Shown here piece after piece: positions 19,661-29,099 of a stretch of 64,000 bases of DNA; position 1 is the stretch's first letter; each line of letters opens with the position of its first letter. The stretch comes from Clostridiales bacterium. GTDB taxonomy: Bacteria > Bacillota > Clostridia > Lachnospirales > Lachnospiraceae. A program made the translations under genes and the position numbers. A model generated the notes under the pieces. The model did no database searches. It was not told the DNA's origin and saw only the letters and a program-made list of their open reading frames with translations. Where the stretch lies: the NCBI GenBank assembly GCA_021203365.1, contig JAJQBI010000041.1, forward strand, positions 1 through 64,000, given 5' to 3'.

Positions 19661-20965
19661 TTAAGAATCCTTCTTTACATCCGGCGTTTGGAGCAGCGAT
19701 TCACACCAATACTGCATCCCGAATTTTGTCTTGTACTTTGTCGCAAACACATGAAACCTGTTATCCATAAAAAATACATTGATATAACTGTAATGGTTAT
19801 CCTCAAAAAACTTTCTTAATGCACCCACGGCTCCCCGGCCCTGGAAAAAGGCAATCCTCTTCAGCGCGGAAATACAGTTCAGCACCACATCCTGTACCAC
19901 ATTGTCCGTAAAATCATACAGGTGTATATTATTGCAGGAATAAAACTTACACTGATACCTGTACCTGATATTATTTCTGCAGGCTGTGAACTCTATACTT
20001 TTATGATCCTCAGCAATAAAGAATTCAAAATCCGAAAAATTACTCCTGGATAATTCCCGGCTGCATCTGCAAATCAGTTCCTCCCTGGAAATCTGCGGCT
20101 GTTTTTTTAAAATCTGCCTTTCATATTCATACAGATCGAAATAATAATTTATCGAACCCAGCCCGGCTGAAATTCCATAAAGATTCACCGTAATATTATT
20201 TCCCGAAGCGCCGATCACTTCACATACATTACATCCATGGCCGGAATAAAAATCATAGATCTGTGATTTCCGGTTCTTTCTGTCCGTCAGATCGATTTCA
20301 CGCAATGATTCTGCCAGTGTTAAAACCCTTTCATCCTCAATCATCGGCTGCGCCAGCACAGGCTTAAACTGAAGCTTATATTCAAATTCATTTAACCGCC
20401 CGCTTATTTCAACAGGCATATGCTTTTTCAGATCCACCTTAACATCTGTAAATCCGGAATCCAGAAGTATATGGACGCATTGACACTGTATCTGTTGTAA
20501 ATGTTCCTGTTCTAAGTATTCCTGTTCCGATCGCTCCTGCTTCTTATCTGAAGAAACCCTTTCTTCTAATCGTTCTTTTTCTCCCTCCATCTCGGCAATC
20601 TGTCTTTTATGCTCTTCCCTCTCGGCGATCCGCCTTTCATGCTCTTCCCGCTCGGCGGTCTGTCTTTTATGCTCTTCCAATAACTGTGAATATTTTTCCT
20701 TTACATCCTCTTCCATAACGAAAGAGCCCCCATAAAACCGGGCCGTTTGTTCAGCATTTTCTATCAAAGTCTGAATGATCATCAACTGTTTGCTGCAGTC
20801 ATAACAGTTAATCGTCTCCAAATGTTTTCTCAGGCTATAGTTACAGCTTCCATTGGAAAAAGCAAGTTTTTCACTTAGAAGCTGTTTCATTGATTTTTTC
20901 CTGCCGCGGGAACCTGGATGATCGCTTCCCGACAGAAAATATGCAATGCCATCCGACAAGTCCAT
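19661..20965 (-). CDS. Hypothetical protein with central coiled coil
   Basis: 434 aa ORF, heptad-rich repeats EEHKRQTAEREEHERRIAEREEHKRQIAEMEGEKERLEE; C-terminal globular region with no recognised family. Confidence 0.7.
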   Translation of the reverse strand: MDLSDGIAYFLSGSDHPGSRGRKKSMKQLLSEKLAFSNGSCNYSLRKHLETINCYDCSKQLMIIQTLIENAEQTARFYGGSFVMEEDVKEKYSQLLEEHKRQTAEREEHERRIAEREEHKRQIAEMEGEKERLEERVSSDKKQERSEQEYLEQEHLQQIQCQCVHILLDSGFTDVKVDLKKHMPVEISGRLNEFEYKLQFKPVLAQPMIEDERVLTLAESLREIDLTDRKNRKSQIYDFYSGHGCNVCEVIGASGNNITVNLYGISAGLGSINYYFDLYEYERQILKKQPQISREELICRCSRELSRSNFSDFEFFIAEDHKSIEFTACRNNIRYRYQCKFYSCNNIHLYDFTDNVVQDVVLNCISALKRIAFFQGRGAVGALRKFFEDNHYSYINVFFMDNRFHVFATKYKTKFGMQYWCESLLQTPDVKKDS

Positions 20966-21001
20966 ATCGATCCTCCTCTGTCATCGGAAAGACAATGGGA
21001 T

Positions 21002-22684
21002 TCAGCCATTTTCCATTTCCGGTTCTTTCCCGATCAGTTTGCGGACACCCATGACAGCGACCACGACCCCAAGTGAAAGCAACAGTACAGCAAAAACAAG
21101 CTGCAGACAATCCCCGAAAAGATCGGCTGAGGTGCCGCCCAGGAATCCGCTGATCAGGGAAAAGATCTTCATGGACAAAGCGGTAAAGGTGATGGCAATC
21201 ATGCAGACCATCGGGAACCAGAGCATGAAGCCTTTGCGGTGCGTGTGCTTCAGGAACACAGCACAGGCAACAAGGGAGAGGGCTCCCAGCAGCTGATTGG
21301 CAGATCCGAACAGCGGCCAGATGTTTTCGTACCCGACCTTTGCCAGGGCGTAGGCGAGAATCAGAGTGACTGCAGTGGCAAAATACTTGTTGGAGCAGAC
21401 CCTGACAAATAAAGACGGGTGCTCCTGGTCTGTATCTTCGTCAAAGAAGAATTCCTGGAATGAGAGCCGGCCAATGCGGGCGACGGAGTCCAGGGAGGTC
21501 AGGGCAAATGCGGAGATTGCCAGCAAAATCAAAGTGGACGAGGCATTTTCCGGAATGCCGAGTTTCGTCAGAAAAACGGCAATGGCCGAGGCAAATATCT
21601 GCGCCGGCGTGCCATCCGGCAGGGTACTCCCTGTTGCCAGAAAGCCTACTGTGATCAGGGCGATGACGGCAAGCATAACTTCCATCAGCATGGCGCCGAA
21701 GGACACCGGGAGCATGTCCTTTTCATTTTTGATCTGCTTGCTGGAGGTACCCGATGAAATCAGGGCATGAAATCCGGAGATGGCACCGCAGGCGATGGTG
21801 ACAAACAATGTGGGGAAAAGCATTGAGCCATTCACATTAAATGAGGTAAACACAGGAAGATTCATTTCCGGATTGTAGGCGATAATGCCGACAACCGAGG
21901 CGATAATCATGGCAATCAGCAGGTAACTGTTAAGAAAATCCCGCGGCTGTAATAATGCCCAGGCCGGTACGACGGATGCAATAAAAATGTACAGGAACAC
22001 GAAAAGATGCCAGAAACCTGTGGTCTGATAAATCGGCAGCTGCAGACCAGCTACAATACATAAAATCAGTAAAGCAATGGCAATCACCGTGTTAACCGCC
22101 GTAGGACAATGGGTATAGCGCAGGAAAAAGCCCAGTCCAACCGCCGCGGCGATGAACAGAATGCTTGTTGTGGCAACGGCCGCATTGGCCTCGATCAGAG
22201 CCCCATCGGTTCCAAAGCCGTTGAAGGTCTCGGCAACAATGTCCACAAAAGCGGCAACCACCAGGATCGAAAACAGCCAGCAAAAAGCCAGAAACAGTTT
22301 CTTGCCCAGTTTTCCCACGTACCGTTCAATAATGACGCCGATGGTGTGCCCTTCATTTTTCATCGAGGCATACATGGCAGAAAAATCCTGCACTGCCCCA
22401 AAAAACACACCGCCGAGCAGACACCACAGCAACACCGGCAGCCACCCGAAAACAGCCGCCTGAATAGGACCGTTGATCGCTGCTGCGCCGGCGATCGAAG
22501 CAAACTGATGCCCAAAGACGACATTGCGGTCTGCGGGAACATAATCCACACCGTCCTCCAGTTCATAAGCCGGGGTTTTGGCCTTTGGATCAATCCCCCA
22601 GGTTTTTTCCAGCCATTTGCCATACAGTCGATATGCGGCGACCAGTACAAGAATCGCAATCAGCATTATTATTAATCCGTTCAT
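21002..22684 (-). CDS. Carbon starvation protein CstA family (peptide/pyruvate transporter-like)
   Basis: YELEDGVDYVPADRNVVFGHQFASIAGAAAINGPIQAAVFGWLP, typical CstA N-terminus; start at 22684. Confidence 0.94.
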   Translation of the reverse strand: MNGLIIMLIAILVLVAAYRLYGKWLEKTWGIDPKAKTPAYELEDGVDYVPADRNVVFGHQFASIAGAAAINGPIQAAVFGWLPVLLWCLLGGVFFGAVQDFSAMYASMKNEGHTIGVIIERYVGKLGKKLFLAFCWLFSILVVAAFVDIVAETFNGFGTDGALIEANAAVATTSILFIAAAVGLGFFLRYTHCPTAVNTVIAIALLILCIVAGLQLPIYQTTGFWHLFVFLYIFIASVVPAWALLQPRDFLNSYLLIAMIIASVVGIIAYNPEMNLPVFTSFNVNGSMLFPTLFVTIACGAISGFHALISSGTSSKQIKNEKDMLPVSFGAMLMEVMLAVIALITVGFLATGSTLPDGTPAQIFASAIAVFLTKLGIPENASSTLILLAISAFALTSLDSVARIGRLSFQEFFFDEDTDQEHPSLFVRVCSNKYFATAVTLILAYALAKVGYENIWPLFGSANQLLGALSLVACAVFLKHTHRKGFMLWFPMVCMIAITFTALSMKIFSLISGFLGGTSADLFGDCLQLVFAVLLLSLGVVVAVMGVRKLIGKEPEMENG

Positions 22685-22705
22685 AAGACCCCCCTGAAAT
22701 CTCTT

Positions 22706-22749
22706 TGCAAAAAGGCCCCTCAATCCCGGGCTGTACCAGGGATTGAGGG
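22706..22749 (-). terminator. Intrinsic terminator between the flavodiiron gene and cstA
   Basis: CCCTCAATCCC (22717-22727) / GGGATTGAGGG (22739-22749) perfect 11-bp stem followed on the minus strand by GCCTTTTTGC. Confidence 0.8.
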
Positions 22750-22764
22750 AGCACACTGCGAAAT

Positions 22765-24555
22765 TTATGCAATCGGTTCAAAGTCTGCGACACCATGCTT
22801 GCACAGCGGGCAGATAAAATCATCCGGAAGCTCATCGCCTTCATAGACGTACCCGCAGACCTTGCAGACAAAGCCCTTTTTGCCTTCTGTCTGTGGTTTT
22901 GGCTTCACGTTGCTCTGGTAATAATTATAGGTCATGGTCTCCACATTGGAGATGACGCGGGATTCAGTCACTGTACAGATAAACATGCCGTGCGTTCCCA
23001 GATCAATGTACTGTTCCACCTTCAGGGACATAAACGCATTGATATATCTGGGCAGGAACGCAAGCCCATTGTCTGAATAAAGCGGGGTTAAATCCTTAAA
23101 TTTGTCCGCCGTTCTTCCGCTCTGGAATCCAAAGTTCTGGAAGATGCCAAAGGGTGCCTCTGTGGAGAGACAGTTCACATTCATGATTCCGGTCTGCCGG
23201 ATCACGTGATGCGAATAATTTGCCTGGTTGATGCATACAGCTATACGATTCGGATTCTCCGCCACCTGGGAGACTGTGTTCACAATCAGGCCGTTGTCCC
23301 TCGTTCCGTCATTGGAGGTCACCACATACAGGCCGTATCCGATTCTGAACAGAGCAGACAGGTCATTCTTGTTGGCAGTCTCACTGCTCTGCGCGATGTA
23401 ATCCTGGCACAGCTCATCGGCCAGAGCCGAAAGCTCGTTCCGGCTCTCCTCGCCAAGGGCGGACTTAATGTGGACCGTAGTGTTTGCCCAGGAAATGTTT
23501 TTGCTTTTCTCCAGCATCTGTTTCATGGTTCTGGCAGCAGTCGGCGCCCAGGATCCGTTTTCAATCAGGGCCACCTTCCGGTTCTGGAAATTGCGCTCGG
23601 TCAGGCGATGGATATAATCGCGCATAAACGGATAAATATCGGCGTTGTAGGTTGTGGTGGCCAGAACAAGCTTGTTATAGCGGAAGGCATCCGCCACGGC
23701 CTGGGCCATGTCCGTTCGGGCCAGATCGTGAACAACCACGTTGGGGCAGCCCTTGGCGCGGAACTGATCGGCAAGACTGTTCACCGCCCTCTGCGTATGT
23801 CCATAAACTGACGTGTAGGCGATGACGATTCCCTCGGATTCCGGCTGATAGGAGGACCACAGATCATAGAGATGCAGATAATGGCCAAGGTTCTCCCTGA
23901 GTACCGGGCCGTGCAGCGGGCAGATGACCTGAATGTCCAGAGTGGCCGCCTTCTTCAGCAGCTTCTGTACCTGCGCGCCGTACTTGCCTACAATGCCTAT
24001 GAAATAACGGCGCGATTCGTCATCCCAGGGCTCGTCCACATCCAGTGCGCCGAATTTTCCGAAACCGTCGGCAGAGAAAAGAACTTTGTCGCAGGTGTCA
24101 TAGGTCACGATAACCTCCGGCCAGTGAACCATGGGCGCTTCTACAAAGGCCAGCGTATGCCTGCCCAGGCAGAGGGTATCTCCTTCCCGAACGACCACGC
24201 GCCGGTCCGAATAATCAGTACCGAAGAACTGTCCCATCATGTTGAATGCTTTGGCGCTGGAGACAATGACTGTATCCTGATAAACCTCCATAAAATTCGC
24301 AATATTGGCGGAATGATCCGGCTCCATATGCTGTACAATCAGATAATCGGGCCGGCGGCCGTTTAAAACCGCGGCGATATTGTCCAGCCATTCGTGCTTA
24401 AAATGAGCGTCCACCGTATCCATAACGGCAATCTTCTCATCAAGAATCACATAAGAATTATAAGACATGCCATTTGGCACGACATACTGTCCCTCGAACA
24501 GATCCACCTGGTGGTCATTCACACCTACGTATTTGATATCAGCAGTGATTTCCAT
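22765..24555 (-). CDS. Flavodiiron protein with fused flavin-reductase-like domain and C-terminal rubredoxin
   Basis: QHMEPDHSAN metallo-beta-lactamase diiron motif, IAYTSVYGHTQRAVNSLA flavodoxin, ALFRIGYGLYVVTS flavin reductase, FVCKVCGYVYEG...FICPLCKHG rubredoxin. Confidence 0.94.
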   Translation of the reverse strand: MEITADIKYVGVNDHQVDLFEGQYVVPNGMSYNSYVILDEKIAVMDTVDAHFKHEWLDNIAAVLNGRRPDYLIVQHMEPDHSANIANFMEVYQDTVIVSSAKAFNMMGQFFGTDYSDRRVVVREGDTLCLGRHTLAFVEAPMVHWPEVIVTYDTCDKVLFSADGFGKFGALDVDEPWDDESRRYFIGIVGKYGAQVQKLLKKAATLDIQVICPLHGPVLRENLGHYLHLYDLWSSYQPESEGIVIAYTSVYGHTQRAVNSLADQFRAKGCPNVVVHDLARTDMAQAVADAFRYNKLVLATTTYNADIYPFMRDYIHRLTERNFQNRKVALIENGSWAPTAARTMKQMLEKSKNISWANTTVHIKSALGEESRNELSALADELCQDYIAQSSETANKNDLSALFRIGYGLYVVTSNDGTRDNGLIVNTVSQVAENPNRIAVCINQANYSHHVIRQTGIMNVNCLSTEAPFGIFQNFGFQSGRTADKFKDLTPLYSDNGLAFLPRYINAFMSLKVEQYIDLGTHGMFICTVTESRVISNVETMTYNYYQSNVKPKPQTEGKKGFVCKVCGYVYEGDELPDDFICPLCKHGVADFEPIA

Positions 24556-24630
24556 CTGTGTTGCTCCTTTTCCATATTTTAATTATTCTATAGTTACAAT
24601 TATAAAACGACAAAAAATATTTTGTCCTCA

Positions 24631-24844
24631 GTATCATAACATAATTGAAGCGACAAAAGGTATTTTGTCGCTATGATACCAGAATTTCTCCGCACTTCGT
24701 GCTCCCGAAATTCTGACAACATTCGAAATCCGCTCATTTTTCTGCGAAAAATGGCTACTTTCTCATGTTGTTCGGGACCCAATCTCATGAATGCCGATGC
24801 AAGCATCTGCATTCATGACCTTTTGTCCCTTGTATCATAACATA
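24631..24844 (+). repeat. Composite multi-hairpin repeat flanked by 13-bp direct repeats
   Basis: GTATCATAACATA at 24631-24643 and 24832-24844; internal hairpins GCGACAAAA/TTTTGTCGC, AGAATTTC..GCAC/GTGC..GAAATTCT, CATTTTTC/GAAAAATG, ATGAATGC.GATGC/GCATC.GCATTCAT. Confidence 0.85.
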
Positions 24845-24899
24845 TTCTTTTGAAATAGAAAAGAAGTATATGATATACTATGACAAAATTTTCACGCAG

Positions 24900-25634
24900 T
24901 TAGGGCAGCCGCAGGTTCCTGGCCAGGATCTGATGATATCTCTCCCGCACACCTGCGGACAAAGACCGGCTCACCGGAAGGCGGATCCCGTTTGTAAGGA
25001 TCACTTCCCGGGCATCCAGACTGCGGATATATTTCCAGTTTACAAGATAAGAGCGGTGAATCTGCAGATAATCCATAGGCTCCAGCCTTTTGCAGAAGTC
25101 CCGGAATCTGGAGTAGGTCTCGTATGTCTCCCTCTCCGTAACGATCAGCTGCATACGATTCTGGCTTTCTATATAAAAAATATCCGAAAGCCTCAGAGAT
25201 ATGAAACGGCCGTTTCTCTGAATCGTCAGCGACTCCGGGACTGTCTGCATTTTCTCTATCACCGCATCCACAGCCTCCCCGATCTCTTCCCGGAAACGGC
25301 TTTTTCGGATAAATCGAAGAGGCTGCTCCTTCAGGGATTCATAAACCATATCTTCCCGGTTGGATATAAAAATAATAACGGGCTCACGTCCCGAAGTACG
25401 TCCGCGGATTTTATGGGCAAGAGTAATTCCATCCAGAGAATCCTCCTCCATGGCGATATCCAGAAAACAGGCGTGAAAATCTGACAGCTCCCTGGCATCA
25501 AGCAGATCTTCTGAATGGGCAAAGCAGAAAATCTCCGCCCGTATCCCCCTGGCCTTAAAGCATTTGCAGATACTCTCCCGCAAAAGAACCCGAATTTCCG
25601 CTTCGTCTTCACAAACCGCGATCTTATAAATCAT
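24900..25634 (-). CDS. LytTR-family response regulator
   Basis: IAVCEDEAEIRVLLRE receiver start; C-terminal LytTR domain (DIFYIESQNRMQLIVTERETYETYSRFRDFCKRL...YLQIHRSYLVNWKYIRSLDAREVILTNGIRLPVSR). Confidence 0.94.
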   Translation of the reverse strand: MIYKIAVCEDEAEIRVLLRESICKCFKARGIRAEIFCFAHSEDLLDARELSDFHACFLDIAMEEDSLDGITLAHKIRGRTSGREPVIIFISNREDMVYESLKEQPLRFIRKSRFREEIGEAVDAVIEKMQTVPESLTIQRNGRFISLRLSDIFYIESQNRMQLIVTERETYETYSRFRDFCKRLEPMDYLQIHRSYLVNWKYIRSLDAREVILTNGIRLPVSRSLSAGVRERYHQILARNLRLP

Positions 25635-26931
25635 CCCCCTGTCCCTCCTGTATCATCAGGGATACCGTAAAACGGTCCCTTTCCTGGGAAAACTGCAGGT
25701 CTCCGTTATATTTTCGGGCAAAATCCCGCATAATCCGTGTTCCATAACCGTGAAGTGCCCCGGCAGATTTCGTGGTCTGCAGCCTGGGATTTTTTTCCAG
25801 AACCTTTCCCTGCACCTTATTTGTCACCGTGATCAGACAGAAGGATTCTTTCATCTGTACTGACACCTGGATTTCCGGATCTTCTACCGCTGCACTGGCC
25901 TCGATGGCGTTGTCTATGCTGTTAAAAAGAAAGGAACTGAACTCGGTCATGGAAAAATGCATCTCCCCGGGCAAAGCCGCGTGAACCGTAAAGGGAATGC
26001 CCAGATTCTTCGCCTTATTCTGTTCCCGGAAAAGGACGGCATCCACCGTCGTATTTCCACTGGACGCGGCGTACAAAAACGTCTGATTTTCTCTGGAATA
26101 ATCCTTCATGTATTTCTCCAGTTCAGAATACTGCTTTTTTTCCAGAAGAGACTCCATAATCATCAGGTGGTTTTTCATGTCATGAGCCGTTTTACGGCTT
26201 TGCCGGTGCATTTCTCCGGCGAAATCAAGTTCCATCTTCTGCATGGCCACCTGATGTTCCCTGAGGAAAAGATTTTCCAGCTGCCGCAGAAGCATCGATA
26301 TACACCAGTACATAAAAATAACAATCAGGACCAGCGAAACACGCACAGCTGTTTCCATCCGCAGAAGATGAAGCTCATTCAGGGCGGAATAGGAATCGTC
26401 GGCGGCGATAATCAGCTCTTCCACAAATACACTGAGCAGACAGACACAATACAGAACCGCCGGTTTGATCCTGAGTGTGGAATCCACACGGAGACGACAC
26501 AGAAATATGGAAAAAAATGTCTGCAAAATATCATTCACCAGCAAAACCGGCAGCACCTGTACCTCCAGGGCAGGGTCAATCACCTGGGCTGCGGCAAAGA
26601 GAATACTGCGCGCCACCCCGTAAAAAAACCACCACATAGTGATCACAGTCAGCTGATAAAGCCACCAGCCCTCCAGGGCCGCCCGGGCAAAACAAAAAGC
26701 CAGAAAAATATAGAGAAGCAGAAGGGAAATTCCCCGAAGCTCCAGCAAAAACGTACCCCGTTCTGAGAATCGCAGCGCCAGATAATCACAGCCGCAAAGC
26801 AGAAGGAAAAATACCGGAAAGGTTCCCCGGACCCGCCAGGGAGATTTTCCCGGAAAAGTAAATACCAGAACCAGAAGCAAAAGCAGATTCGGATAGTAAT
26901 GAATCATCCCATTGATAATCATATGTAACAT
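25624..26931 (-). CDS. Sensor histidine kinase, GHKL/AgrC-like
   Basis: N-terminal TM bundle; KTAHDMKNHLMIMESLLEKKQYSELEKYM and FNSIDNAIEAS; overlaps the response regulator ORF. Confidence 0.92.
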   Translation of the reverse strand: MLHMIINGMIHYYPNLLLLLVLVFTFPGKSPWRVRGTFPVFFLLLCGCDYLALRFSERGTFLLELRGISLLLLYIFLAFCFARAALEGWWLYQLTVITMWWFFYGVARSILFAAAQVIDPALEVQVLPVLLVNDILQTFFSIFLCRLRVDSTLRIKPAVLYCVCLLSVFVEELIIAADDSYSALNELHLLRMETAVRVSLVLIVIFMYWCISMLLRQLENLFLREHQVAMQKMELDFAGEMHRQSRKTAHDMKNHLMIMESLLEKKQYSELEKYMKDYSRENQTFLYAASSGNTTVDAVLFREQNKAKNLGIPFTVHAALPGEMHFSMTEFSSFLFNSIDNAIEASAAVEDPEIQVSVQMKESFCLITVTNKVQGKVLEKNPRLQTTKSAGALHGYGTRIMRDFARKYNGDLQFSQERDRFTVSLMIQEGQGDDL

Positions 26932-27015
26932 AGGCAGTCTCCTTGTTTCTATTATAGTCTGTAAGAAACAAAAAAACCATCTGTTTTCTCAAAAAAACCG
27001 GGCAATGAGGACAAA

Positions 27016-27045
27016 TCCGTTTGCAACGAAAAAAAAGCCGTTCAC
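27016..27045 (+). promoter_or_regulatory. Candidate LytTR direct-repeat operator upstream of the GH43-like gene
   Basis: TCCGTTTGC (27016-27024) and GCCGTTCAC (27037-27045), 21-bp start-to-start spacing, 11-12 bp upstream of a TTGTCT-N17-TAATTT promoter-like pair. Confidence 0.6.
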
Positions 27046-27112
27046 GCGGGAATGCTTGTCTCAGGCGCAGAATTATGTTAATTTTAAAAAAACTGTATAA
27101 AGGAGGATTTTT

Positions 27113-29044
27113 ATGAGAAGGAACATGTTGTTACTAGGGTTGGCTGCGGTTCTCACACTGGGGATGAGTCTGACCGTTTCGGCGGAAGAAACCTCCGGAG
27201 AGATTTCCCCCTATCGGGCGTGTGAGCACACCAACAGCTATCAGCTGCAGGATGACAGCTATGAAGCCACGGACACGGAAGGCGGCTATCGCCACTATGT
27301 GTGCAGTGAGTGCGGGGCGGAATATTCCTACGAGACAGATCCGCTTGTTTACACGGTAAACCCGGTCACCGGCGAGGAAGTGGATCAGTCCGGCGCCAGC
27401 AACCCTCTGTTTGAAAACTGGGAGTATGTACCGGACGGAGAGCCCCATGTCTTCTGGTCCAGAGACGACGAGGAATGGAGGGTGTATATCTATGGCTCCC
27501 ATGACGCCAACGGGACCTCCATGTGTGACACTGACCAGGTTCTGTGGTCCGCGCCGGTGTACGATTTAAGTGACTGGAGATATGAGGGAGTCATTTTCGA
27601 GCTTGAAGAAGACAGCACCTATGGCGGAACCATGCTTTTCGCGCCAGATGCGGATTATGATGTCACAACGGATACCTATTATATGGTTTCCAGCCAGGTA
27701 TTTGACAATTCCGTACTTCGTGCCGCGGACAGTCCGCTGGGACCCTGGGATGAATCCGAAGGTCTTCTGGTGATTCCTACCAAAAACAGCTATGACCCGA
27801 GCCTGTACATTGAAGACGGAACCATTTACATGGCCGTTTCCACCATGACCTCCGGGTACTCTGACAATGAGGAAATCCAGGCTATGGTTGATGAGGACAA
27901 TTACACCACCGGCATGCGGCACGTAGCCGCCATCTACCAGCTGGAGGGCAACGCAGACGACGGATATGAAATCGCCGCCACCACCTGGTGCCCCACCGAT
28001 GAACGCGGATATCTTCCCATCTATGAAGGACCGTCTCTCACCGGCTATGTAGAGGAGCTGGACGCCTACGTTCTGCTCTATGTAAGCTATGAGGTCGGCG
28101 CGGACGGAAGCTTTTACAATTCCACCATCTCCTACGTATACACAGATGACCTTATGAACGGCACCTGGCATTATGGCAGCAATGGTGTAGAGGGCGATAT
28201 TGTGGAATACGACACCAGTGCCCTGATCAGCGGCGACCATGGAAATGTAATTTCGGATACCAGCGGACGCTATGTGCGCAATCTGGAAACCGGAGAGATG
28301 GAATTCACCGATTTTGCCACCTACATAATCGGAAACAACCATGGCGGCATGGCAAAAGTCAACGGAGAATGGTATTTCTTCGGCCATCGCCAGACCAACG
28401 CCAGCAACGCCTCCCGTCAGGCCATCGCGGGGCAGCTGACCCTTTACATGGACGAGGAAACCTCGGAACCTGTAATTGAGCCCATGGAATTCACCTCCAG
28501 CGGTATCTCAGACAGTCTGGACGCCTACACCATCTGGGACGCAAACGTAACCACCTATCTGCTGGAAGCCATTGACCATCCCGCACCTTCTGTGGAGGCA
28601 AACAACGTTCACAGCGACTGCCTGGAAAACGGCCCTTACATTAAAGCCGACCGGGATACAGAAGCGGTTCACACCACTTATGTGGCAAATCTGAAAAACG
28701 GAAACATTGTAGGTTACAAATATCTGGACTTTGGAGATGCCTCCGAAAACACCTTAAAAGTTCTTGTCGCACAGAATGCCGGTGACGCGGACGGCACTGC
28801 GGAAATATATATTGACGCGCCTTCCGGGGAAGACGGAGGAACAAAGATCGGAGAGCTTTCCATCACCGCAGAGGCCATTGAATCGGCGGAAGAGAAAGAA
28901 GATGGCTCAGACGGCACCTCCTGGAGCTGGCTGTCCTGCGATACAGATGAAATTTCCGGTGTTCATGCTGTGTACTTTGTATTCTCTTCTGACAGTGATG
29001 ACGAAATCTGTATCATGGATCAGTTTGGATTTGAAGCTAAATAA
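27113..29044 (+). CDS. Secreted glycoside hydrolase family 43-like protein with C-terminal CBM-like domain
   Basis: Signal peptide (MRRNMLLLGLAAVLTLGMSLTVSAEE); five-blade type motifs EPHVFWSRDDEEWRVYIYGSHD, YDPSLYIEDGTIYMAVS, YEGPSLTGYVEELDAYVLLYVS; beta-rich C-terminus. Confidence 0.82.
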   Translation: MRRNMLLLGLAAVLTLGMSLTVSAEETSGEISPYRACEHTNSYQLQDDSYEATDTEGGYRHYVCSECGAEYSYETDPLVYTVNPVTGEEVDQSGASNPLFENWEYVPDGEPHVFWSRDDEEWRVYIYGSHDANGTSMCDTDQVLWSAPVYDLSDWRYEGVIFELEEDSTYGGTMLFAPDADYDVTTDTYYMVSSQVFDNSVLRAADSPLGPWDESEGLLVIPTKNSYDPSLYIEDGTIYMAVSTMTSGYSDNEEIQAMVDEDNYTTGMRHVAAIYQLEGNADDGYEIAATTWCPTDERGYLPIYEGPSLTGYVEELDAYVLLYVSYEVGADGSFYNSTISYVYTDDLMNGTWHYGSNGVEGDIVEYDTSALISGDHGNVISDTSGRYVRNLETGEMEFTDFATYIIGNNHGGMAKVNGEWYFFGHRQTNASNASRQAIAGQLTLYMDEETSEPVIEPMEFTSSGISDSLDAYTIWDANVTTYLLEAIDHPAPSVEANNVHSDCLENGPYIKADRDTEAVHTTYVANLKNGNIVGYKYLDFGDASENTLKVLVAQNAGDADGTAEIYIDAPSGEDGGTKIGELSITAEAIESAEEKEDGSDGTSWSWLSCDTDEISGVHAVYFVFSSDSDDEICIMDQFGFEAK

Positions 29045-29099
29045 ACCAGAAATCCCAGGCTGAGGATCTCTCCTGATTCGGAACCTGCATAATAAAATC

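Noticed and set aside
24600-24812. 70-aa ORF (MQMLASAFMRLGPEQHEK...) and its look-alike at 1255..1455 as a small protein family
   Set aside because: Shared ASAFMRLGP comes from the conserved DNA hairpin of the composite repeat; no RBS and the rest of the reading frames are unrelated.
25624-26931. Complete agr quorum-sensing locus
   Set aside because: Only AgrC/AgrA-like proteins are present; no AgrB-like protease or AgrD-like peptide ORF found on either side.
27566-28387. 273-aa ORF antisense to the GH43-like gene
   Set aside because: Fully contained in a supported CDS on the other strand, no RBS or domain.
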